Shown: in pieces, positions 1 to 5,711 of the stretch
How positions within the stretch are numbered: the first letter of the stretch is position 1
Layout of the letters: each line of letters starts with the position of its first letter
From: Bacillota bacterium
GTDB taxonomy: Bacteria; Bacillota; Clostridia; Peptostreptococcales; Anaerovoracaceae
Length of the DNA: 5,711 nt
Direction: 5' to 3'
Assembly: GCA_030535715.1 (NCBI GenBank)
Contig: JAUNRL010000071.1
Location: 1-5,711 of the forward strand
Translations under genes and position numbers: made by a program
Notes under the pieces: model-generated
Told to the model about the DNA's origin: nothing
Databases searched by the model: none
Seen by the model: the letters and a program-made list of their open reading frames with translations, nothing else

Positions 1-106
1 GGATCTGATCCTGACGGCGACCAACGAGGCGCTCAGACAGATGGAGGAAATCTCCCAGGCGGAGATGGGCAAGTTCACCGCCGGACTGGGGATCCCGGGG
101 CTGTAG
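1..106 (+). CDS. ybaB: YbaB/EbfC family nucleoid-associated protein, C-terminal end only
   Basis: The reading frame beginning at base 2 is open from the window edge to a TAG at 104-106 and encodes the last 34 residues of a protein. The visible tail has the family's typical ending: a helix of the form [17 protein letters not shown] followed by a Gly-rich stretch closing in GIPGL. YbaB/EbfC proteins are small (about 100-115 residues) dimeric DNA-binding proteins that coat the nucleoid, so roughly two thirds of this one lies outside the window. In many bacteria the gene sits directly before recR, often as dnaX-ybaB-recR. Here the stop codon is only two bases before the recR start, which supports both assignments and suggests co-transcription. 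The start codon and promoter are not visible. Confidence 0.88.
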   Translation, partial: DLILTATNEALRQMEEISQAEMGKFTAGLGIPGL

Positions 107-108
107 AC

Positions 109-708
109 ATGAACGATTACGCGAAGCCGCTGAACAGACTGATCAATGAAATGAACCGGCTGCCGGGCATCGGAGGGAAGACGGCCCAGCGGCTGGCTTT
201 TCATATTCTTTCGATGGAGGATAAGGAAGCCTTCGCGCTGGCGGATGCTATCCGCGAGGCGAAGACAGCCATGCGGTACTGTTCCGTCTGCGGGAATCTG
301 ACGGAGGAGGATCCCTGCGGCATCTGCGCCGACGGGAGCCGGGACCAGTCGGTCATCTGTGTGGTGGAGAACGCCAGAGACGTGGTGGCCATGGAAAGGA
401 TCCGGGAGTACCGGGGTCTGTACCATGTGTTGCACGGCGCCATTTCGCCCATGGACGGAATCGGCCCGGAGGACATCAACCTGAAGAGTCTGATTACGCG
501 GCTGCAGGATGAGCGGGTGCAGGAACTGATTCTGGCTACCAATCCGACCATCGAGGGAGAGGCAACGGCCATGTACATCGCCCGGCTCATCCGGCCCAGC
601 GGAATCCGGGTGACCCGGATCGCTCATGGCGTACCGGTGGGCGGCGATCTGGAATACGCCGACGAGGTGACACTGCTCAAGGCCATAGAGGGCCGCCGGG
701 AGCTGTAG
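109..708 (+). CDS. recR: Recombination mediator protein RecR
   Basis: Encodes a complete 199-residue RecR, the usual family length. RecR works in the cytoplasm with RecO (and RecF) to load RecA onto SSB-coated single-stranded DNA during gap repair. The domains appear in canonical order. A helix-hairpin-helix lies at about residues 18-31 ([13 protein letters not shown]). A four-cysteine zinc finger follows, with C58, C61, C70 and C73. The Toprim domain spans about 81-176, with the acidic residue in VVEN (E87) and the [12 protein letters not shown] segment at 143-154. The C-terminal segment [12 protein letters not shown] (174-185) is the Walker-B-like tail. No key residue is missing. The ATG at 109 is chosen because it gives the standard N-terminus and follows the ybaB stop by two bases; only a weak GGGG (97-100) could serve as ribosome binding site, so translation may be coupled to ybaB. 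I see no convincing intrinsic terminator directly after the TAG. Confidence 0.97.
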   Translation: MNDYAKPLNRLINEMNRLPGIGGKTAQRLAFHILSMEDKEAFALADAIREAKTAMRYCSVCGNLTEEDPCGICADGSRDQSVICVVENARDVVAMERIREYRGLYHVLHGAISPMDGIGPEDINLKSLITRLQDERVQELILATNPTIEGEATAMYIARLIRPSGIRVTRIAHGVPVGGDLEYADEVTLLKAIEGRREL

Positions 709-793
709 GGGAGTCGTCCGGGCGCCCCGCGCGTACCAGACGGAAGAGAAACGGAGCTGGTGGATCAACAACTGATGTGAATGGCGTATCCGG

Positions 794-811
794 TCGTCAG
801 AATCGTCAGAA
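794..811 (+). repeat. Perfect tandem 9-bp direct repeat upstream of the permease promoter
   Basis: TCGTCAGAA occurs twice back to back, at 794-802 and 803-811, ending seven bases before the -35 element of the permease promoter. The position would suit an activator or repressor site, but a 9-bp period is not a full helical turn and no known operator is recognised. It could equally be a chance duplication. The rest of the recR-permease gap before it (709-793) shows no gene and no terminator-like hairpin followed by a T-run. Confidence 0.5.
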
Positions 812-818
812 ATATTCC

Positions 819-846
819 TTGAAAGAACCGTGTGAAGTGCTATAAT
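819..846 (+). promoter_or_regulatory. Sigma-70-type promoter for the permease gene
   Basis: TTGAAA (819-824) and a consensus TATAAT (841-846) are separated by 16 bases, within an AT-rich stretch that contrasts with the GC-rich genes on both sides. Transcription would start near 852-854, giving a leader of about 75 bases before the permease ATG. This makes the permease independent of the ybaB-recR unit. The assignment rests on sequence match and spacing only. Confidence 0.75.
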
Positions 847-852
847 TGAATT

Positions 853-909
853 GTTAATAACGATTAATTTAGTAGTCATTATTAACGGCACTACCGTTGT
901 TCTTTTTTT
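853..909 (+). promoter_or_regulatory. Permease leader with overlapping inverted repeats (possible attenuator or operator)
   Basis: GTTAATAA (853-860) is perfectly complementary to TTATTAAC (879-886), giving an 8-bp stem with an 18-base loop that starts at the predicted transcription start. A second hairpin, AACGG (884-888) with CCGTT (894-898) and a 5-base loop, is followed by a run of seven T (903-909), as in an intrinsic terminator. The two stems share bases 884-886 and cannot form together. A third short pairing, GTAGT (872-876) with ACTAC (890-894), would also disrupt the second hairpin. This geometry resembles terminator/antiterminator leaders. However, the terminator stem has only five pairs and no leader peptide or known riboswitch was recognised. 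The AT-rich repeat may instead be a protein operator just downstream of the promoter. Confidence 0.4.
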
Positions 910-914
910 GCTGG

Positions 915-921
915 AAGGAGG
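915..921 (+). promoter_or_regulatory. Ribosome binding site of the permease gene
   Basis: AAGGAGG, six bases before the ATG at 928, is a near-perfect Shine-Dalgarno sequence. It fixes the permease start and rules out later in-frame ATG codons as the main start. Confidence 0.88.
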
Positions 922-927
922 AATATT

Positions 928-2720
928 ATGAGTCAGGCACAGAACGCGGTGGCCCAGACCGGTGATCACGGCTTGAAAAAGCATGAGATCAGTGTCGCCA
1001 CCGTTGTATTCATGATCTTTTGTCTGGTCGCGGCCGGATGCTATGGTATCGAGGAAATGATCCCGGAGTGCGGTCCGGGTCTTACCCTCATCATGCTGTG
1101 CGTACTTCCGTTTGTATGGGGTCTGCCCTTCGGACTGGTTGCGTCCGAGCTGGGTTCGGTTCGGCCGCAGGAGGGCGGCTACTACAAATGGGTGCAGGAG
1201 GCCCTGGGCGAGTTCTGGGGATTCCAGGCAGGCTGGTGGAGAACCATCTCCATCTACATTGATAACACTTCCTATGTCATTCTGGCCGGCGGCTATGCAG
1301 CTACCGTCTGGGATATGGGCATCGCCGGCGAGTTTGCGCTGAAGTTCTGCATGATCGCCATCTTTACCATCATCAACATCCGGGGTGTCAGGGACGTCGG
1401 CTGGGTCAGCACCGTGCTGTCCATTCTGGTCATGGTTGCCTTTGGCATCGTTGCCCTTTGCGGATTCCTGAACTGGGGCGGCGATGCGGTTCCGGCGTTC
1501 CAGATCACGCCGGAACCGGCAGAAGGCATTTCCGACTGGTTCTTCTACATCGCGGGCGGCATCTCCATCGGTATGTGGATGTACTCCGGATACGAATCCA
1601 TGTCCACCATCGCCGGCGAGGTCTCCAACCCGCAGGTCATTCCCAGGGGAACGCTGGTGACTATCCCGCTGATCATGGCGGTCTACATCCTGCCCACCAC
1701 AGCGGGTCTGGGATCCCTGGGCCAGTGGGACAACTGGGGTACGGAGCCCGGGACCGTCGGCTATGCCGATGTGGTCTCCCATTTCTGGGGGCCGATCTGG
1801 GGCATCATCTTCGTCATCGTGGCGATCCTGGCCCAGTGTTCCATCTACAATACATACATCGCGTCGGGGTCCAGAGGATTCTTCTGGCGGATGATTACCT
1901 GACTCCGCCGGTCATGGTCAAGGTGGACGGGAAGTTCGGCGTGCCCTATGTGGCGGTTCTGTCCGTGGGCATCTTCAACCTGATCTTCTGCATGTTCCCC
2001 TTCGGCTTCATCATCGTTCTGGATGTGGCTCTGCTGCTGGCTTCCTATGTGATGGTCTACCTCTCGGCCATGATTCTGCGTCACCGGATCCCCGAGGAGG
2101 AATACATCTTCCGGATTCCGGGAGGCAACGGCTTCCTGAAGGTGATCTGCATCGTGCCCATCTGCGTTGCGATCTTTGCCTTCTTCGTCAATGGTTCCGA
2201 CTACTATGCCGGCGGCATGATCGGCATCCTGTCCGGCCCGGTTCTGTATCTGATCTGGCGGCGGATGTACGGCGGGCTCTCCAGAAAGGATCCGGAAGCC
2301 TTTGTGAAAAATCCGAGAACGGGACTGGCCGTGGGCGATACCCGCAGGATTTCCTTCCTGCTGCTGATCGTCACGATCATGAACATCGCTGCGCTGTTCT
2401 TCGAGCCCTGGTACGAGGGCTGGGGCACCGAGGACGCCTGGGAGTCCGGCGAGTACTTCGATGGCATTCTGGAAGCGGTCAGCGTGGACGTCATCGTCGG
2501 CGTGATCACCATCGTGCTATGGGTCATGACCATCGTCTGCGCCATCGCCTGCATCGTCGTCTACCTGCTTTCCAGGAAGGTTGAACCTTCGACTGAAGCG
2601 TGCAGAGCAGCCTTCAGGAAGAGCTGCGAGGCCATCTCCGCCAGACACAACAAAGAACTGGAGGAAATGATTGTAGACGAGGGTATCGAGACAGCCGGTG
2701 CGAAGGCAACGGACAAATAG
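928..2720 (+). pseudogene. APC-superfamily amino acid/polyamine permease, frameshifted
   Basis: Two open frames join into one permease. The first runs from the ATG at 928 to a TGA at 1900-1902 (324 codons); the second continues the protein in the -1 frame from about 1884 to the TAG at 2718-2720. Restoring one base at about 1882-1884 (TTCTTC to TTCTTCC) gives a continuous product of 597 residues. Family marks are the TM1 motif AGCYGIEEM (36-44), similar to polyamine:H+ symporters (PHS/PUT group), EGGYYKWVQEALGEFWGFQAGW (82-103 region), and the TM6-loop motif SGYESMSTIAGEVSNPQ (220-236). The break falls just after TM8, so the N-terminal piece alone lacks the last third of the LeuT-type fold. 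Twelve helices are expected up to about residue 447. Two more hydrophobic segments (about 475-493 and 520-549) and a charged cytoplasmic tail follow, making it longer than the usual 430-500 residues. The first in-frame ATG after the break (1914) has no ribosome binding site. Substrate cannot be decided between amino acids and polyamines. The absence of other lesions suggests a very recent mutation or a sequencing error. Confidence 0.85.
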
Positions 2721-2746
2721 AGTCAACCCCGGTGGATGAAATACAG

Positions 2747-2790
2747 AAGGCTGCTGCCGGGCGGAGAAAACCGCCGGACAGCGGTCTTTT
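2747..2790 (+). terminator. Intrinsic terminator after the permease gene
   Basis: A long GC-rich hairpin lies 26 bases after the permease stop. The core pairs are GCTG (2753-2756) with CAGC (2779-2782) and CCGG-CGG (2757-2764, one bulged G) with CCGCCGG (2771-2777), around the loop AGAAAA. Weaker flanking pairs, including G-U, reach out to about 2747 and 2788. The hairpin is followed by GGTCTTTT. It should end the permease transcript and insulate the ech genes downstream. Confidence 0.85.
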
Positions 2791-2944
2791 GCGTTCCGGA
2801 TATTCTGCGCCGGCGTTGCCTTTGTTCTCCTCCCGATTCCCGCGTCGGACGGAGGGCGGGCCGCGGCGCGGGGCGGACAGCAGACTTTCCTGCGGATTGA
2901 TTTGCCATTCGGGGCGGGGATTTCGTATGTATTTTGTTTCGGAC
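2791..2944. other. Gene-free GC-rich spacer before the ech promoter
   Basis: No reading frame here has a ribosome binding site or recognisable product. The stretch 2811-2880 is very GC-rich, with a small imperfect hairpin made of CTCC/GGAG (2827-2830 with 2851-2854) and CCGA/TCGG (2833-2836 with 2845-2848). It lacks a T-run, so it is not a second terminator. From about 2900 the base composition becomes T-rich, leading into the promoter. No known RNA element was recognised. Confidence 0.5.
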
Positions 2945-2974
2945 TTGATTATTTCCGCGGAATACGATTATAAT
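2945..2974 (+). promoter_or_regulatory. Sigma-70-type promoter for the ech genes
   Basis: TTGATT (2945-2950) and a consensus TATAAT (2969-2974) are 18 bases apart, in an AT-rich patch between a terminator and the echA start. The predicted start point near 2981 gives a leader of about 43 bases. The -35 match is four of six, so the -10 carries most of the support. Confidence 0.65.
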
Positions 2975-3012
2975 AATGTGTAACGGTATTTTTTGAGTAA
3001 AGCTTTATTATT

Positions 3013-3018
3013 AGGAGG
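3013..3018 (+). promoter_or_regulatory. Ribosome binding site of echA
   Basis: AGGAGG, five bases before the ATG at 3024, in an AT-rich context. It decides the start of the first ech gene. Confidence 0.85.
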
Positions 3019-3023
3019 ATTAA

Positions 3024-4952
3024 ATGGGCACAATTACATTCCTGATTATTTTCCCGATGATAATTGCCTTTGTTCTTCTGGCGGCAGGAAGCGATAAAGC
3101 GAGAGACAGGATCGTCTATGCGGCCACGGCGATAATCGCCGCGGGGTCGATCGTCTGCGCTATTCAGTACTTCAACTCTCCGGGGAAATTTTTCCCCGTC
3201 CACGGAGAGGTCGTTGGATACCTGATGATGGCCATCGAGATTGGTCTCGCGGTCTATATCATCTACATGGGTATCAAACACAGGAAGTACCTGGCTTCGC
3301 TGCTGGCTCTCGTCCAGACCCCGCTTATGGTCTGGTTCGAGATGTCTCACGGTCATGAGATCGAGGTACAGTATAATATGTACATTGACCGTCTCTCGGT
3401 TATCATGATCCTGATCATCGGCATCATCGGCAGCCTGATCTGCGTTTACGCACTGGGCTACATGAAAGACTTCCAGCATCACCATGCGGGAGAGAAAGAC
3501 AGAAGACCCTGGTTCTTCTTCGTGATGTTCCTGTTCCTGGGGGCGATGGTTGGTCTGGTCACATCCAACAACATGATCTGGATGTACTTCTTCTGGGAGA
3601 TTACCAGTCTGTCATCCTTCTGGCTCATCGGATACACCAGAACCGGGGAAGCGATCAACAACAGCTTCCGCGCGCTGATCATGAACCTGCTCGGCGGACT
3701 GGGCTTCGTCGTCGGCATCATCATCCTCGGAACGATCTTCGGCACCATTGAACTGAACACCATGCTCGTCTATGGTTCCATCTACGGAGATCTGGTGGCG
3801 ATCCCGGCAGCTTTCTTCGCCTTTGCGGGAATCACCAAAGCGGCGCAGATGCCGTTCAACAGCTGGCTGCTTGGCGCGATGGTCGCTCCGACACCGACGT
3901 CGGCGCTACTCCATTCGTCCACCATGGTCAAGGCCGGTGTGTTCATGATCATCAAACTGGCTCCGGTGCTCGGCATCTCCAATTTCGCCGGACTGATGGT
4001 CATGATGGTCGGAGGAATCACCTTCCTCTTCGCCTCCTGCGCGGCGATTTCACAGAACAACGCCAAACGGGTGCTGGCTTACTCGACCATTGCCAACCTG
4101 GGTCTGATTGTCGCCTGCGGCGGCGTCGGAACGTCCGAGGCGGTATGGGCCGGCATCATGCTGATCATCTTCCACGCGATCACCAAGTCTCTGCTGTTCC
4201 TCTGCGTAGGTACGGCGGAACATCACATCGGAAGCCGGATGATCGAAGACATGGACGGACTGTTCGTCAGAATGCCGAAAGTGGCCATGTTCATGATCAT
4301 CGGTATCGCGGGTATGTTTCTGGCGCCCTTCGGCATGCTGATTTCCAAGTGGGCGACGATGACATCCTTCGTCGATTCCGGAAACTTCGTTCTGGTTGGC
4401 ATCATCTGCTTCGGCAGCGCGGTAACCGCCTTCTACTGGCTTAAATGGATGGGTAAGCTTTCCGCGGTTGTGGCCAATGAGCAGAACGTCGAACAGAGCG
4501 TGCACAGGAGCGAAACCTTCGTTCATATGACGCTGACCATCCTGACGGTCGTCGTCTGTCTCATCTTCCCGCTCATCTCCATGTACGGACTGGTTCCGTA
4601 TCTGGAAGGCGTATTCGGCGGAATCGCCACCGGACTGCTGTCCTCCAGCAACATGATCATCATGGTCATCATGCTGGCGGTTCTGGTTCTTCTGGCCGCT
4701 ATGTTCTTCGGCAGGTCCAGGAAGGAACAGGTGCCGATCTATCTGGCCGGCGCCAACACCGGAGACAACCGGTCCTACTACGGCTCCATGCAGAAGGAAG
4801 TGCAGTTTTCCCTGCGCAACTGGCATATGGAAAGCATCTTCGGTGAGCATCGCATGAACGTGATCGGCGACATCCTGACCGCAGCCTGTCTGGTGATCGG
4901 AATCGGTGCTGTTGTCGCTACGCTGATCAGTCTGTTAGGAGGTGTTGCATAA
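3024..4952 (+). CDS. echA: Ech-type hydrogenase membrane subunit A (NuoL-like ion-pumping subunit)
   Basis: Encodes a 642-residue, almost wholly hydrophobic polytopic protein of the NuoL/MrpA-like proton-translocating family (NADH-quinone oxidoreductase chain 5/L type), close to the usual 600-650 residues. Residues that line the ion path in this family are present: E192 in the TM5 motif FFWEITSLSSFWLIG; K272 in GITKAAQMPFNSWLLGAM; H297 and K303 in APTPTSALLHSSTMVKAG; H384 and K388 in FHAITKSLLFL; and K442 in ISKW. The late segment PIYLAGAN (571-578) and IFGEHR (605-610) resemble the C-terminal region of EchA/HyfB-type proteins. In the complex it would move H+ or Na+ across the cytoplasmic membrane, driven by electron flow from ferredoxin to the NiFe site. 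It is called EchA rather than NuoL because the next gene is EchB-like and sits second, the echAB order; a HyfB- or Mbh-like homologue remains possible. The gene has its own promoter and a strong ribosome binding site, and its stop overlaps the start of the next gene by one base. Confidence 0.85.
   Translation: MGTITFLIIFPMIIAFVLLAAGSDKARDRIVYAATAIIAAGSIVCAIQYFNSPGKFFPVHGEVVGYLMMAIEIGLAVYIIYMGIKHRKYLASLLALVQTPLMVWFEMSHGHEIEVQYNMYIDRLSVIMILIIGIIGSLICVYALGYMKDFQHHHAGEKDRRPWFFFVMFLFLGAMVGLVTSNNMIWMYFFWEITSLSSFWLIGYTRTGEAINNSFRALIMNLLGGLGFVVGIIILGTIFGTIELNTMLVYGSIYGDLVAIPAAFFAFAGITKAAQMPFNSWLLGAMVAPTPTSALLHSSTMVKAGVFMIIKLAPVLGISNFAGLMVMMVGGITFLFASCAAISQNNAKRVLAYSTIANLGLIVACGGVGTSEAVWAGIMLIIFHAITKSLLFLCVGTAEHHIGSRMIEDMDGLFVRMPKVAMFMIIGIAGMFLAPFGMLISKWATMTSFVDSGNFVLVGIICFGSAVTAFYWLKWMGKLSAVVANEQNVEQSVHRSETFVHMTLTILTVVVCLIFPLISMYGLVPYLEGVFGGIATGLLSSSNMIIMVIMLAVLVLLAAMFFGRSRKEQVPIYLAGANTGDNRSYYGSMQKEVQFSLRNWHMESIFGEHRMNVIGDILTAACLVIGIGAVVATLISLLGGVA
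4937..4943 (+). promoter_or_regulatory. Ribosome binding site of echB inside the end of echA
   Basis: AGGAGGT lies within the last codons of echA, eight bases before the ATG at 4952. The stop and start share one base (TAATG), a layout typical of translational coupling, which would keep the two membrane subunits in similar amounts. It identifies the echB start. Confidence 0.85.
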
Positions 4953-5711
4953 TGGTAGTCAAAGGGATATCTGTCATCGCATACCTTGTTCTCGCCCCGG
5001 TTCTCGGATGTCTTCTGGCAGGACTGGACAGAAAACTGTCGGCAAAGATGCAGCGGAGGGTCGGCCCCCCGGTACGGCAGCCGTATTACGATGTCCGCAA
5101 GTTATTTGAAAAGGAAAAGATGGCTCCGACCAGATTTCAGGACTTCTACATGATTGCGTACCTGGTCTTCCTGATCGGCGCAGGAGCGATCTTCTTCGCC
5201 GGCGGCGACCTGCTGCTGGTCATCTTTACGGAAACCATCGGCTCGGCCTTCCTGGTCATCGCGGCGTACTCCTCCAACTCTCCCTACGCGGAAGTCGGTG
5301 CGGAGCGTGAGCTGCTGCAGATGATGGCCTATGAACCCATGCTGCTGCTGACGGCCATCGGCTTCTATATGTTCCACGGAAGCTTCACCGTTGACGATCT
5401 GGTCAAGCCGGACACCATGGCGTTTCTGCCCATGATCGGACTGTTCATCGGGTTCATCTACATCCTGACCATCAAATTCCGGAAGTCGCCCTTTGATCTG
5501 TCCATGTCGCACCATGCGCACCAGGAACTGGTCAGAGGTATCACCACGGAGTTCGTGGGGCGGACGATGGGCTGGATCGAAGTATCTCACTGGTATGAAA
5601 ACGTCTTCCTCCTGGGCTTCATCTTCCTGTTCTTCTGCAACGGGTCGGTTCCGGGTGTTGTGCTCGGCGCGGTGATTGCCATCGCGGCCTACTTCCTCGA
5701 AGTGTTCATCG
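4952..5711 (+). CDS. echB: Ech-type hydrogenase membrane subunit B (NuoH-like), 3' end cut by the window
   Basis: The frame is open from the ATG at 4952 to the window end, giving 253 residues. Family members are around 280-330, so perhaps 30-70 residues are missing. It belongs to the NuoH/HyfC/EchB family, the membrane subunit that contacts the hydrogenase module and forms the first part of the ion channel. Visible motifs are DRKLSAKMQRRVGPP (26-40), the conserved loop after TM1; NSPYAEVGAERELLQMMAYEP (about 109-129), with acidic E118/E120 and the AYEP turn; and KSPFDLSMSHHAHQELVRG (178-196) followed by TE (199-200). The last motif, in the HAHQELV form, is typical of EchB-like proteins rather than respiratory NuoH. 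Several membrane helices are evident, including about 5-25, 66-84, 128-143 and 157-176. Its position immediately after an EchA-like gene supports an ech operon, with echC-echF expected downstream. Confidence 0.87.
   Translation, partial: MVVKGISVIAYLVLAPVLGCLLAGLDRKLSAKMQRRVGPPVRQPYYDVRKLFEKEKMAPTRFQDFYMIAYLVFLIGAGAIFFAGGDLLLVIFTETIGSAFLVIAAYSSNSPYAEVGAERELLQMMAYEPMLLLTAIGFYMFHGSFTVDDLVKPDTMAFLPMIGLFIGFIYILTIKFRKSPFDLSMSHHAHQELVRGITTEFVGRTMGWIEVSHWYENVFLLGFIFLFFCNGSVPGVVLGAVIAIAAYFLEVFI

Noticed and set aside
715..740. GC-rich inverted repeat just after recR as a possible terminator
   Set aside because: The only local stem is CGGG/CCCG with a three-base loop and there is no T-run after it.
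851..870. TGTTA-N7-TTAA resemblance to a GlnR/TnrA nitrogen-control site
   Set aside because: The second half-site lacks the required ACA end, so the match is no better than expected in AT-rich DNA.
1458..1883. Upstream part of the second permease frame as coding sequence
   Set aside because: The translation before 1884 is His/Arg-rich and unlike a permease, while the other frame there carries the clear APC motifs; only the part after about 1884 is real coding sequence.
2600..2983. Plus-strand open frame of 127 codons spanning the permease end and the spacer
   Set aside because: It overlaps the permease C-terminus and runs through the terminator hairpin, has no ribosome binding site, and its product is Arg/Pro-rich without domain features.
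2949..3485. Minus-strand open frame of 178 codons across the ech promoter and start of echA
   Set aside because: Low-complexity Asp/His-rich product with no family likeness; it overlaps the promoter, the ribosome binding site and the N-terminus of echA.
4050..4850. Long minus-strand open frame (266 codons) opposite echA, rich in His, Asp and Gln
   Set aside because: It is the antisense of a hydrophobic membrane gene with biased codons, has no recognisable domain or ribosome binding site, and echA is firmly identified by motifs.
5102..5590. Minus-strand open frame of 162 codons inside echB
   Set aside because: It is a shadow of the echB coding strand; echB is supported by conserved motifs and an upstream ribosome binding site.

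Overview
The window reads as chromosomal DNA of an anaerobic bacterium, most likely a GC-rich member of the Firmicutes (Clostridia-type). Three things suggest this: strong AGGAGG-type ribosome binding sites, AT-rich sigma-70-like promoters set between GC-rich genes, and an Ech-type energy-converting hydrogenase locus. Genus cannot be assigned from the sequence alone. All genes lie on the + strand.

Region 1 (1-708) is a housekeeping DNA-maintenance pair: the last 34 codons of a YbaB/EbfC nucleoid-associated protein, followed two bases later by a complete recR (recombination mediator).

Region 2 (709-2790) is a separate transcription unit. It has a 9-bp tandem repeat, a good promoter (TTGAAA, 16 bp, TATAAT), a short leader with overlapping inverted repeats that resembles an attenuator, and a strong ribosome binding site. 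The gene is an APC-superfamily permease related to the polyamine/amino-acid:H+ symporters, and a strong intrinsic terminator follows it. The permease frame is broken by a single apparent base loss near 1882-1884. Everything on either side still looks like intact permease sequence, so this is either a recent pseudogene or a sequencing/assembly error.

Region 3 (2791-5711) starts with a gene-free spacer of about 230 bases that ends in a second promoter. It then runs into the first two genes of what is most likely an ech operon: echA (NuoL/antiporter-like proton-pumping membrane subunit) and the start of echB (NuoH-like membrane subunit). They are joined by a TAATG stop/start overlap. The window ends inside echB, so the hydrogenase and ferredoxin-type subunits that would prove the complex is Ech are not visible. 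If it is Ech, the two proteins form the membrane arm that couples ferredoxin-dependent H2 formation or uptake to an ion gradient. That gradient could in turn energise transporters such as the upstream permease.

I see no tRNA, rRNA, CRISPR array, insertion sequence or prophage gene. The content is mostly recognisable families. The items most worth a second look are the permease frameshift, its leader structure and its extended C-terminus.
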